From NCBI RefSeq assembly GCF_039523075.1, contig NZ_BAAAEP010000013.1, positions 1-64,000 on the forward strand: a stretch of 64,000 bases of DNA, in the 5' to 3' direction. Under the pieces are notes generated by a model. It saw nothing but the letters and a program-made list of their open reading frames with translations. It made no database searches and was not told the DNA's origin. This DNA is from Caenispirillum bisanense. GTDB taxonomy: Bacteria > Pseudomonadota > Alphaproteobacteria > Rhodospirillales > Rhodospirillaceae. How positions within the stretch are numbered: position 1 is the first letter of the stretch; each line of letters opens with the position of its first letter. The position numbers and the translations under genes are program-made. This document shows, piece by piece, positions 46,666 through 59,775 of the stretch.

Positions 46666-47145
46666 TCAGGAGTCGATGAACTTCACCGAGATGATCTCGT
46701 AGGAGCGCGAGCCGCCGGGGGCGTTCACCTCCACCACGTCGCCTTCGCTCTTGCCGATCAGGGCGCGGGCGATGGGCGACTGGATGCTGATCCGGCCCTG
46801 CTTCAGATCGGCCTCGTGCGGGCCGACGATCTGGTAGCTCACTTCCTCGTCGGTATCCTCGTCGGCCACCACCACGGTGGCGCCGAAGCGCACCTTGTCG
46901 CCCGACATCTTGGCGATGTCGATGACGTCGGCGCGGCCGATGATGTCTTCCAGCTCGGAAATGCGGCCTTCGATGAAGCTCTGCCGCTCGCGGGCGGCAT
47001 GGTACTCGGCGTTCTCGGACAGGTCGCCGTGTTCACGGGCCTCGGCGATCGCCTTGATGACGTTCGGGCGTTCGACCGAGCGCAAGTGCTTCAGCTCCTG
47101 CTCCAGAAGGGCCAAGCCCTTCGGAGTCATGGGAATCTTCTCCAT
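46666..47145 (-). CDS. greA: Transcription elongation factor GreA
   Basis: A protein of 159 residues. The coiled-coil N-terminus includes MTPKGLALLEQELKHLR and the conserved EAREHGDLSENAEYHAARE tip region, whose acidic pair (Asp-Glu) enters the RNA polymerase secondary channel to stimulate transcript cleavage. The C-terminal FKBP-like part has SPIARALIGKSEGDVVEV. Start ATG at 47145 (MEKIPMTPKG). It sits 69 bp downstream of carB on the same strand. Confidence 0.97.
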   Translation of the reverse strand: MEKIPMTPKGLALLEQELKHLRSVERPNVIKAIAEAREHGDLSENAEYHAARERQSFIEGRISELEDIIGRADVIDIAKMSGDKVRFGATVVVADEDTDEEVSYQIVGPHEADLKQGRISIQSPIARALIGKSEGDVVEVNAPGGSRSYEIISVKFIDS

Positions 47146-47214
47146 TCGAGAACCCCTGATGAACCACGTAGACAAAAGCCGACGGGGCGCGTCGGGCGCG
47201 CCCCGTCACGATGG

Positions 47215-50463
<3,249 letters not shown>

Positions 50464-50538
50464 GGCGGCCTGGTCTCTTCTCTCATGGCGGCGCCGCGCG
50501 TGCGGCCGGCGGCGCTCTTTTATGTTCTAGTCGCTCAT

Positions 50539-50577
50539 GACGCGGGGCGGAACGTTGTTGGCGCCCCGCCCCGCGTC
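50539..50577 (-). other. Strong hairpin between carA and carB
   Basis: A perfect 12-bp GC-rich stem GACGCGGGGCGG (50539-50550) with 50566-50577 and a 15-base loop. On the minus strand no T tract follows, so it is more likely an intercistronic structure or partial terminator than a full stop. On the plus side TTTT follows, but no plus-strand gene ends there. Confidence 0.55.
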
Positions 50578-50597
50578 TTTTCTCGCAGATGTCGCGG

Positions 50598-51773
50598 TCA
50601 GCCCTTGGCCTGAGCCATCAGGTCGACGAAGCGGCCGAACAGGTAGTGGCTGTCCTGCGGGCCGGGGCTGGCTTCCGGGTGGTACTGCACGGAGAACACT
50701 GGCTTGCCCTCGACGCGGATGCCTTCGACCGAGTTGTCGAACAGCGACACGTGGGTTTCCTTCACGCCGGCCGGCAGGGTGGTGCGGTCGACGCCGAAGC
50801 CGTGGTTCTGGCTGGTGATTTCCACCTTGCCGGTCTCCAGGTCCTTCACCGGCTGGTTGGCGCCGCGGTGACCCTTCTCCATCTTGTAGGTCTTGGCGCC
50901 CAGCGACAGGGCCAGCAGCTGGTGGCCGAGGCAGATGCCGAACAGCGGCTTGCCGGTCTTCAGCACTTCCTGGATCACCGGCACGGCATAGGTGCCGGTG
51001 GCGGCCGGGTCGCCGGGGCCGTTGGAGAGGAACACGCCGTCCGGCTCGTGCCGCAGGATGTCCTCGGCAGTCGCCGTCGCCGGCACCACCGTCACCTGGC
51101 AGCCCATGTCGGCCAGCGAGCGCAGGATGTTGCGCTTGGCGCCGTAGTCGACGGCCACCACCTTGTACTTCGGCGCGTGCAGGGTGCCGTAGCCGCCCTT
51201 CAGCGCCCAGCGGGTCTGGCGCCAGTCGTAGGTCTGGGCGCAGGTGACTTCCTTGGCGAGGTCCATGCCTTCCAGGCCCGGCCACTTGCGGGCCATCTCC
51301 ACCAGCGCCGGAATGTCGAACACGCCGTCGGGGTGGTGGGCGATGACGCCATTGGGGGCGCCGTGGTCGCGGATGCGGCGGGTCAGCGCGCGGGTGTCGA
51401 TGCCGGTGACGCCGATCAGCCCCATGGCGCGCAGCCACGAATCAAGGTGCTGGGCGGAGCGCCAGTTGCTCGGGTCGGTGATGTCGGCGCGCAGGATGCA
51501 GCCGCGGGTGGCCGGCGTCTGCGCCTCCAGGTCTTCCGGGTTGGCGCCGACGTTGCCGACGTGGGGGAAGGTGAAGGTGATGATCTGGCCCGCGTAGGAC
51601 GGGTCCGTCATCGTTTCCTGGTATCCGGTAAGGCCGGTGTTGAACACCACCTCGCCCACCTTCTCGCCGGTGGCGCCGACGCCGCGCCCCCAAAATACGG
51701 TGCCGTCGGCAAGAACCACCGCCGCCGTCGTGCCGGAAGGCTGCGGGGCGGAGGCAAAGGTCGTGTCAGCCAT
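50598..51773 (-). CDS. carA: Carbamoyl-phosphate synthase small subunit
   Basis: A protein of 391 residues. A CPSase_sm_chain N-terminus (VVLADGTVFWGRGVGATGE, FNTGLTGYQE) is followed by a class I glutamine amidotransferase with the nucleophile in FGICLGHQLLAL and the His/Glu in VQYHPEASPGP. It supplies ammonia to CarB. The start ATG at 51773 (MADTTF) is preferred to an in-frame codon five residues earlier. Divergent from yqeY, with a 270-bp shared control region. Confidence 0.97.
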   Translation of the reverse strand: MADTTFASAPQPSGTTAAVVLADGTVFWGRGVGATGEKVGEVVFNTGLTGYQETMTDPSYAGQIITFTFPHVGNVGANPEDLEAQTPATRGCILRADITDPSNWRSAQHLDSWLRAMGLIGVTGIDTRALTRRIRDHGAPNGVIAHHPDGVFDIPALVEMARKWPGLEGMDLAKEVTCAQTYDWRQTRWALKGGYGTLHAPKYKVVAVDYGAKRNILRSLADMGCQVTVVPATATAEDILRHEPDGVFLSNGPGDPAATGTYAVPVIQEVLKTGKPLFGICLGHQLLALSLGAKTYKMEKGHRGANQPVKDLETGKVEITSQNHGFGVDRTTLPAGVKETHVSLFDNSVEGIRVEGKPVFSVQYHPEASPGPQDSHYLFGRFVDLMAQAKG

Positions 51774-51947
51774 GGATGCAAATCCCAACTCTGGTCACTG
51801 TCGTCCGGGCATGCGCGATCCCGCCCTGGATGCAGAGGGCGCTGGCGAGTGTGCCGGCGCGGGCAGGTGGGAACGGCTCGCCTGGGGGCGGCGGGCAAAT
51901 TGCCGGTCTTCTAAGGAATCGCGGGCGCCCTGTCAAGGAATGCTTTA

Positions 51948-52019
51948 TCTTTGAAAATCAAAGACTTAGCTAAACTTGCCGGGATGCCCGTCCTGGTGTA
52001 ATGTCGGTCACTTCCGACA
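51948..52019. promoter_or_regulatory. Two palindromes in the carA/yqeY divergent region
   Basis: TCTTTGA-AAA-TCAAAGA (51948-51964) is a perfect 7-bp inverted repeat, and TGTCGG/CCGACA (52002-52007 and 52014-52019) a second. Both lie in an AT-richer segment just before yqeY and may be regulator sites. No protein can be assigned. Confidence 0.4.
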
Positions 52020-52043
52020 AAGCTGCAAGAGGCCCCCAAGCCA

Positions 52044-52502
52044 ATGATGCGCACCCGCCTGCAGGAAGCGTTGAAGGAAGCCATGCGCTCGAAGGAGGCG
52101 CGCGCGGTCGCCACCGTGCGCCTGATCCTGGCGGCGCTCAAGGACCGTGACATCGCCGCCCGATCCAAGGGCCAGATGGACGGCATTTCCGACGACGAGA
52201 TCCTGTCGATGCTGCAGTCCATGATCAAGCAGCGCCGCGAGAGCATCCAGCTCTACGAACAGGGCGGCCGCCTGGAACTGGCCGAGCAGGAGAGCGAGGA
52301 AATCGCCGTCATCGAGCGGTTCCTGCCGCGCCAGATGGACGATGCCGAGGTCGCCGCCGCCATCGACGCCACCCTGTCCGGTCTCGGCGCCGCCGGCCTC
52401 AAGGACATGGGCCGGGTGATGGCCGAACTGCGCGAGCGCTACGCCGGCCAGATGGATTTCGCCAAGGCTTCCGGCCTCGTGAAGCAGAAGCTGCAGGGCT
52501 GA
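52044..52502 (+). CDS. GatB/YqeY domain protein
   Basis: A protein of 152 residues: LQEALKEAMRSKEARAVATVRLILAALKDRDI, then IKQRRESIQLYEQGGRLELAEQE and a C-terminal helical tail with MGRVMAELRERYAGQMDFAKAS. Matches the YqeY family, related to the tail of the GatB amidotransferase, with probable tRNA-binding. It precedes dnaG and rpoD, its usual place in alphaproteobacteria, where rpsU is absent. The ATG pair at 52044 leaves the first codon ambiguous. Confidence 0.93.
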   Translation: MMRTRLQEALKEAMRSKEARAVATVRLILAALKDRDIAARSKGQMDGISDDEILSMLQSMIKQRRESIQLYEQGGRLELAEQESEEIAVIERFLPRQMDDAEVAAAIDATLSGLGAAGLKDMGRVMAELRERYAGQMDFAKASGLVKQKLQG

Positions 52503-52603
52503 CCGCCGCGCCCCTGCGCAGTCCTGCTGTTCCCTGACGTGACGCTGCGGCCTCCTCCCTTCGCCGGTGGAGGCCGCCCTTCGTTGGACCGCCCCGCACC
52601 GCC

Positions 52604-54451
52604 ATGGCCCTGCCGCCCCGCTTTCTTGACGAGTTGCGCAGCCGCACCTCCATTGCCGCCGTCATCGGCCGCAAGGTGAAGCTGATCAGCGCCGGCAAGG
52701 GGGAATACAAGGGCCTGTGCCCGTTCCACAACGAGCGCACGCCGTCGTTCACGGTCAGCGAGGACAAGGGCTTCTACCACTGCTTCGGCTGCGGCGAGAA
52801 CGGCGACGCCATCACCTTCGAGATGAAGACGCGCGGCCTGTCGTTCGTCGAGGCGGTGGAACTGCTCGCCGCCGACGCCGGCATGGAAGTGCCGAAACAG
52901 ACCCCGCAGCAGGTCGAGCAGGCGAAGAAGCAGGCCGGCCTGCAGGACGTGGTGGAGGCCGCCTGCGCCTTCTTCCAGGCCGAACTGCGCAAGCCGGCGG
53001 GGGCGGAGGCGCTGGCCTACCTGCGGCGGCGCGGCCTCGACGACGCCACCATCGCCCGCTTCCGGCTCGGCTACGCGCCGCACTCCGGTCCCTTGCGCGA
53101 GGCGCTGGTGAAGCAGGGCATCACCGAACGCCAGATGGTGGAGGCGGGCCTGCTGAAAGCGCGCGACGACGGCAAGGTGGTGGATTATTTCCGCGACCGC
53201 GTGCTGTTCCCCATCACCGACCGGCGCGGCAAGGTGATCGCCTTCGGCGGCCGCGTCATGGGCGACGGCCAGCCCAAGTACCTGAACAGCCCGGACAACC
53301 CGCTCTTCCACAAGGGCAGCGTGCTCTACAACCTCGCCCTGGCGCGGGAGGCGGCGCGGGCGGCCGGGCGGGTGATCGTCGCCGAGGGGTACATGGACGT
53401 CATCGCCATGGCCCGCTTCGGCATCGGCGAGGCGGTGGCGCCGCTCGGCACCGCCATGACCGAGGCGCAGATCCAGGAGCTGTGGAAGCTGTCGCCGGAG
53501 CCGATTCTGTGCCTGGACGGCGACGCCGCCGGCATTCGCGCCGCCAACAAGGCCGCCCAGCGCGCCCTGCCGCTGCTGAAGCCGGGCCTGTCGCTGCGAT
53601 TCGCCCTGGTGGTGGGCGGCAAGGACCCGGACGAGCTGCTGTCGACCGCCGGCCGCGACGCCTTCGAGTCGGTGCTCGCCAAGGCCCAGCCGCTGGCCGA
53701 CATCCTGTGGCGTAATGCGCTGGAGGGCCGGCCCCTCGACACCCCGGAACGACGGGCGGCGCTGGAGCACGACCTGGAGCAGCTGACCCAGACCATCCAG
53801 GACGCCACGGTGCAGAACGCCTACCGCCGGGAGTTCCGCGACCGCCTGTATCAGCTGTCCCGCAGCCAGCGCCGGCCCCCCGCGGGGCGCCCGCGCCGCG
53901 ACGGCAAACCGTGGCGCGGCAAGGACTTGGATGTTCCGCCGCCGCCGCCGGCACCGCTCGTCCCGCCACCCTCGGCGGCGGTCCAGCGCCAGCGCATCCT
54001 GGTCGCCGCCGTGGTCACCCACCCCGAGCTGTTCGACCACGTGGGGGAGCGCCTTGGCTCCATCGCCTGCAGCGAGCCGCCGGTGGATCGGGTGCGGCAG
54101 GCCCTGCTGCTGCTGCTCGCCACCGAGTCGGGTCTTGACTTCGAAGGCGTGTCGAGCCACTTACGAACGCGTGGACTGGAGAATGACCTGAAGTTCCTCC
54201 TGAGTCCGAATGTGTTCGCCCACGCTTCGTTCGCACGACCCGACGCGCCAACCGACAGGGCCAAGAGTGGATGGGATCACACGTTCGACCTCGGCTTGCA
54301 GCAGGATTTCAGGGCCGACGTGGTACGCGCCGGTGCGCAATTCGCCCGGCAGACCGCCGATGCGGATCTGTCGGAGCAGGCGCTTCAGCGCCTCAAGGCG
54401 CTCTTCTTTCAGGACATGCGGCGGATGAACGATGATTCGCTGGATGATTGA
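52604..54451 (+). CDS. dnaG: DNA primase
   Basis: A protein of 615 residues. A CHC2 zinc finger (Cys39, His42, Cys60, Cys63 in CPFHNERTPSF and YHCFGCGENG), the catalytic core with LGYAPHSG and RVLFPITDRRGKVIAFGGRVMGD, and the Toprim motif VAEGYMDVIAM near residue 260. The C-terminal 150 residues are more divergent and include a Pro-rich linker, as expected for the DnaB-binding part. It makes RNA primers at the replication fork. Followed by rpoD after about 140 bp. Confidence 0.96.
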   Translation: MALPPRFLDELRSRTSIAAVIGRKVKLISAGKGEYKGLCPFHNERTPSFTVSEDKGFYHCFGCGENGDAITFEMKTRGLSFVEAVELLAADAGMEVPKQTPQQVEQAKKQAGLQDVVEAACAFFQAELRKPAGAEALAYLRRRGLDDATIARFRLGYAPHSGPLREALVKQGITERQMVEAGLLKARDDGKVVDYFRDRVLFPITDRRGKVIAFGGRVMGDGQPKYLNSPDNPLFHKGSVLYNLALAREAARAAGRVIVAEGYMDVIAMARFGIGEAVAPLGTAMTEAQIQELWKLSPEPILCLDGDAAGIRAANKAAQRALPLLKPGLSLRFALVVGGKDPDELLSTAGRDAFESVLAKAQPLADILWRNALEGRPLDTPERRAALEHDLEQLTQTIQDATVQNAYRREFRDRLYQLSRSQRRPPAGRPRRDGKPWRGKDLDVPPPPPAPLVPPPSAAVQRQRILVAAVVTHPELFDHVGERLGSIACSEPPVDRVRQALLLLLATESGLDFEGVSSHLRTRGLENDLKFLLSPNVFAHASFARPDAPTDRAKSGWDHTFDLGLQQDFRADVVRAGAQFARQTADADLSEQALQRLKALFFQDMRRMNDDSLDD

Positions 54452-54592
54452 GGGCGGCTGCCGCCGCCCTTCCCATGGCGCGTGGGTCGGCCTGACCTGA
54501 CATAACGCCGGTGCCCTGCGGGGCTTTGAGTTGCGCGGACCGACGTCGAGCGGGGCCGGTTCGCGTTTCGGTTCGTTAAGGAGCGGATAAGA

Positions 54593-56668
54593 ATGGCGAC
54601 GAAGACGGCGAACGCAGCGGAAACCACCGAGACCCCAGAAGAAAACACCGACGGCCCGCTGCTGGACACGATCAACGCCGCTGTCAAGAAGCTGATGGCC
54701 AAGGGCAAGGAACGCGGCTACGTCACCTATGACGAGCTGAACAACGCCCTGCCGCCCGACGACGTGTCCTCCGAGCAGATCGAGGACACCATGTCCACTC
54801 TGTCCGAGATGGGCATCAACATCATCGAGGGCGAGGAAGACGCCGAGGCCGAGGACACCGCCGCCGCCAGCGACGATGACGACGACGGCCGGTCCGGCAA
54901 CGTCAGCGAGGAAGACATCGGCCGCACCGATGATCCGGTGCGTATGTACCTGCGCGAGATGGGGTCGGTGGAGCTGCTGTCGCGCGAGGGCGAAATCGCC
55001 ATCGCCAAGCGCATCGAAGCCGGCCGCGAGATGATGATCGGCGGCATCTGCGAAAGCCCGCTGACCATCAAGGCGCTGCTGTCGTGGCACGATGCGCTGC
55101 TGGACGGCCGCATGCCGCTGCGCGACATCATCGACCTGGAAACCACCTACGGCAACGAGCCGGGCGGCGACGAGCTGGCCGAGGAAGAGGCCGCCGAGGC
55201 CGCCGACGACGAGGCGCCCGCCGACGACGTGACCGGCCGCGCCAACGGCGCCAAGGTGATCGCCCACCCGGCCAAGAAGGACGCCGCCGCCGCGCCGGCC
55301 CGCAAGGCCGACGCCGAAGGCGAGGACGAGGACGAGGACGGCGAAGCCGCCCCGGCGCCCGCCGGCGAGGACGAGGAAGAGGAAGGCGACGTCGAGAACA
55401 ACGTCTCCCTCGCCGCCATGGAGGCGCAGCTGATGCCGAAGGTCGTCGAGACCTTCGAGCAGATCGCCAAGACCTACGACAAGATGAAGAAGGTGGCGGA
55501 CCAGCGCCTGACCGCCTTCGGCAAGGGCGAGTCGGTCTCCTCCGCCCAGGAAAAGAAGTACGAGAAGGCGCGCGCCGAGCTGATCGGCCTGATGGAAGGC
55601 GTGCACCTCAACTCCGCCCGCATCGAGCAGCTGGTGGAGCACCTGAACGACATCAACCGTCGCGTCATGGGCCTGGAAGGCAAGCTGCTGCGCCTGGCCA
55701 CCGGCTGCAAGATCAAGCGCGAGGACTTCCTGTCGGCCTACTTCGGCTCGGAACTCGACCCCAACTGGCTGGAGCAGGTGAGCGCCCGCCCCGGCAAGGG
55801 CTGGAAGGACTTCGGCGCCCGCCACCAGCGCGAGGTGGAAGTCATCCGCGAGCAGCTGGCCCATCTGGCCGAGGAAGCCGGCCAGCCGCTGGGCGAGTTC
55901 CGCCGCATCGTCCAGACCGTGCAGAAGGGCGAGCGCGAGGCCAGCAAGGCCAAGAAGGAGATGATCGAGGCCAACCTGCGCCTCGTCATCTCCATCGCCA
56001 AGAAGTACACCAACCGCGGCCTGCAGTTCCTCGATCTCATCCAGGAAGGCAACATCGGCCTGATGAAGGCGGTGGACAAGTTCGAGTACCGCCGCGGCTA
56101 CAAGTTCTCGACCTACGCGACGTGGTGGATCCGTCAGGCCATCACCCGCTCCATCGCCGACCAGGCGCGGACCATCCGCATCCCGGTCCACATGATCGAG
56201 ACCATCAACAAGCTGGTCCGCACCAGCCGCCAGATGCTGCACGAGATCGGCCGCGAGCCGACCCCGGAGGAACTGGCCGAAAAGCTCCAGATGCCGCTGG
56301 AGAAGGTGCGCAAGGTGCTGAAGATCGCCAAGGAGCCGATCTCCCTCGAAACGCCCATCGGCGACGAGGAAGACAGCCACCTCGGCGACTTCATCGAGGA
56401 CAAGAACGCCGTGCAGCCGCTGGATGCCGCCATTCAGGGCAACCTGCGCGAAACCTGCACCCGCATCCTCGCCACCCTGACCCCGCGCGAGGAGCGTGTG
56501 CTGCGCATGCGCTTCGGCATCGGCATGAACACCGACCACACCCTGGAAGAGGTCGGCCAGCAGTTCAACGTGACGCGCGAGCGCATCCGTCAGATCGAGG
56601 CCAAGGCGCTGCGCAAGCTGAAGCACCCCAGCCGGTCGCGCAAGCTGCGCTCGTTCCTCGACAACTGA
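54593..56668 (+). CDS. rpoD: Housekeeping sigma factor RpoD
   Basis: A protein of 691 residues. Region 1.1 is near the N-terminus, region 1.2 (DDPVRMYLREMGSVELLSREGE), an acidic Ala/Glu-rich insert near residues 190-265, region 2 (GLQFLDLIQEGNIGLMKAVDKF, FSTYATWWIRQAITRSIADQ), region 3 and region 4 (RMRFGIGMNTDHTLEEVGQQFNVTRERIRQIEAKALRKL). Standard group 1 sigma. TAAGGAGCGG gives a strong ribosome binding site. It closes the yqeY-dnaG-rpoD cluster and is followed by a strong terminator. Confidence 0.98.
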   Translation: MATKTANAAETTETPEENTDGPLLDTINAAVKKLMAKGKERGYVTYDELNNALPPDDVSSEQIEDTMSTLSEMGINIIEGEEDAEAEDTAAASDDDDDGRSGNVSEEDIGRTDDPVRMYLREMGSVELLSREGEIAIAKRIEAGREMMIGGICESPLTIKALLSWHDALLDGRMPLRDIIDLETTYGNEPGGDELAEEEAAEAADDEAPADDVTGRANGAKVIAHPAKKDAAAAPARKADAEGEDEDEDGEAAPAPAGEDEEEEGDVENNVSLAAMEAQLMPKVVETFEQIAKTYDKMKKVADQRLTAFGKGESVSSAQEKKYEKARAELIGLMEGVHLNSARIEQLVEHLNDINRRVMGLEGKLLRLATGCKIKREDFLSAYFGSELDPNWLEQVSARPGKGWKDFGARHQREVEVIREQLAHLAEEAGQPLGEFRRIVQTVQKGEREASKAKKEMIEANLRLVISIAKKYTNRGLQFLDLIQEGNIGLMKAVDKFEYRRGYKFSTYATWWIRQAITRSIADQARTIRIPVHMIETINKLVRTSRQMLHEIGREPTPEELAEKLQMPLEKVRKVLKIAKEPISLETPIGDEEDSHLGDFIEDKNAVQPLDAAIQGNLRETCTRILATLTPREERVLRMRFGIGMNTDHTLEEVGQQFNVTRERIRQIEAKALRKLKHPSRSRKLRSFLDN

Positions 56669-56690
56669 GGCACGGCCGATCCGTTTGACG

Positions 56691-56723
56691 AAAAACGCCC
56701 GGGCTCCGCGCCCGGGCGTTTTT
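56691..56723 (+). terminator. Rho-independent terminator after rpoD
   Basis: A 13-bp perfect stem AAAAACGCCCGGG (56691-56703) with 56711-56723, seven-base loop, ending in TTTTTC. Confidence 0.9.
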
Positions 56724-56828
56724 CTTTGCGGCGCGCTCACCACCGCCCGGTTGCAGGGCCGGGGAAGATGCCATAACTCATTGACCACGCCGCCGTTTGC
56801 GCTAAGGTGCGGTCCTTCCCGCCGCTGG

Positions 56829-56904
56829 GGGCCTGTAGCTCAATGGTTAGAGCTGACCGCTCATAACGGTCTGGTTGGGGGTTCGAGTCCCTCCAGGCCC
56901 ACCA
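56829..56904 (+). tRNA. tRNA with CAT anticodon (Ile2 or Met)
   Basis: A complete 76-base cloverleaf with encoded CCA. The acceptor pairs GGGCCTG with CAGGCCC; the anticodon loop is CTCATAA between GACCG and CGGTC. CAT serves Met or, after lysidine modification, Ile(AUA). C4-G69 and C5-G68 pairs, which the modifying enzyme TilS favours in E. coli, point to Ile2, but the elongator Met tRNA cannot be ruled out by eye. Confidence 0.93.
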
Positions 56905-56942
56905 CGCCGCGCGGTGCATTCCTGATCTCGCCCGCATGAAGA

Positions 56943-56970
56943 ACGGGGGCTCCGCTGCCGGAGCCCCCGT
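56943..56970. terminator. Terminator between tRNA and ettA
   Basis: A perfect 12-bp stem ACGGGGGCTCCG (56943-56954) with 56959-56970 and a four-base loop. Suited to ending the convergent ettA and tRNA transcripts. Confidence 0.75.
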
Positions 56971-56999
56971 CCTGGTTTCTGCTGCCTGCGGCCCCGTTT

Positions 57000-58682
<1,683 letters not shown>

Positions 58683-58797
58683 GGAAACCTCCGGCGCTGG
58701 ATATCTCGGATGAACGGATTGCCGCGGTTTTACCGCGTTGCCGCCGCCGGTTCAACGCCGCCGGGCGGGCGGTGGCCTCCGCCCGCCCCCCTGCCGT

Positions 58798-59673
58798 CTA
58801 CCGCGCCTGCGCCACCGGCGCCCGGCGGCCGGCCACCACCGTCACCGCCACCGCGGCGGCGAACAGGGGGGTGGCGGCGTCGATGTGTTCGCCCAGCAGC
58901 AGGCCGGCGGCGGCGATGGACAGGAAGGGCATCAGCAGCATGATCTGCGCCACCCGCGCCGTGCCGCCCATCTCCAGCCCGCGATACCAGGCGAAGAAGG
59001 CCAGGAACTGGCTGACGGCGCCCAGGTAGACCAGGCTGCCGAGCACCGTCGGCGGCGCCTGCAGGGCCGTCGCCGGCACCGCCAGGGGGGTGGCGACCAG
59101 CAGCACCGGCGTCGCCACCACCAGGCCCCAGCTGATGGTCTGCCAGCCGCCCAGCCGGCGGGTCAGGCGGGCGCCGCAGGCGTAGCCGATGCCGCCCGCC
59201 ATCGCCGCCGCCTGCAGCGCCGCGTCGCCCGCCTGCAGGCTGCCGCCGCCGTCGCGCAGGGCGAAGGCGAGCACCAGCGCCGACCCGGCGGCGGCGCTGG
59301 CCCAGAACAGCGGCGACGGCCGCTCGCGGTTGATGGGCACCGCCATCAGGGCGGTCATCAGCGGCAGCAGCCCCGCCACCACCGAGCCGTGGGCGGCCGG
59401 CAGGTCCTGCATGGCGACGGCGGCCAGCAGCGGATAGCCGAATACCACCCCGCCCGCCACCCCCAGCAGGTCGGGCAGATCGGCCCGGCGCGGCAGCGGC
59501 GGCCGCACCACCAGCAGGGCGATGACCGCCAGCACGGCGGCAATGTCCAGGCGCAGCAGCGTCACCGGCAGCGCCCCCAGGTCCACCACCGCCACCCGCG
59601 TCGCCGGCAGGGTGAGCGAAAATCCCAGCACGCCAAGGCCGCCCAGCAGCGCCCCCATTCTGTCCCGTCGCAT
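58798..59673 (-). CDS. DMT superfamily transporter (EamA)
   Basis: A protein of 291 residues with about ten hydrophobic helices in two EamA repeats; the start of the first is LGGLGVLGFSLTLPATRVAV and of the second AAMAGGIGYACGARLTRRLG. A drug/metabolite exporter of unknown substrate. It is divergent from the MocR-type regulator at 59776, which suggests that the regulator controls it, a common pairing for EamA exporters. Start ATG at 59673; codon 6 is an alternative. Confidence 0.87.
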   Translation of the reverse strand: MRRDRMGALLGGLGVLGFSLTLPATRVAVVDLGALPVTLLRLDIAAVLAVIALLVVRPPLPRRADLPDLLGVAGGVVFGYPLLAAVAMQDLPAAHGSVVAGLLPLMTALMAVPINRERPSPLFWASAAAGSALVLAFALRDGGGSLQAGDAALQAAAMAGGIGYACGARLTRRLGGWQTISWGLVVATPVLLVATPLAVPATALQAPPTVLGSLVYLGAVSQFLAFFAWYRGLEMGGTARVAQIMLLMPFLSIAAAGLLLGEHIDAATPLFAAAVAVTVVAGRRAPVAQAR

Positions 59674-59775
59674 GTCGTCTCTCTCCGCATGACACCGGCC
59701 GCCATGGTAGGCGGCGGGCGGACGTGGTACAGATACAGACGCGGTGAAACTGACCTATAACAGAAGGCGCGGCCC

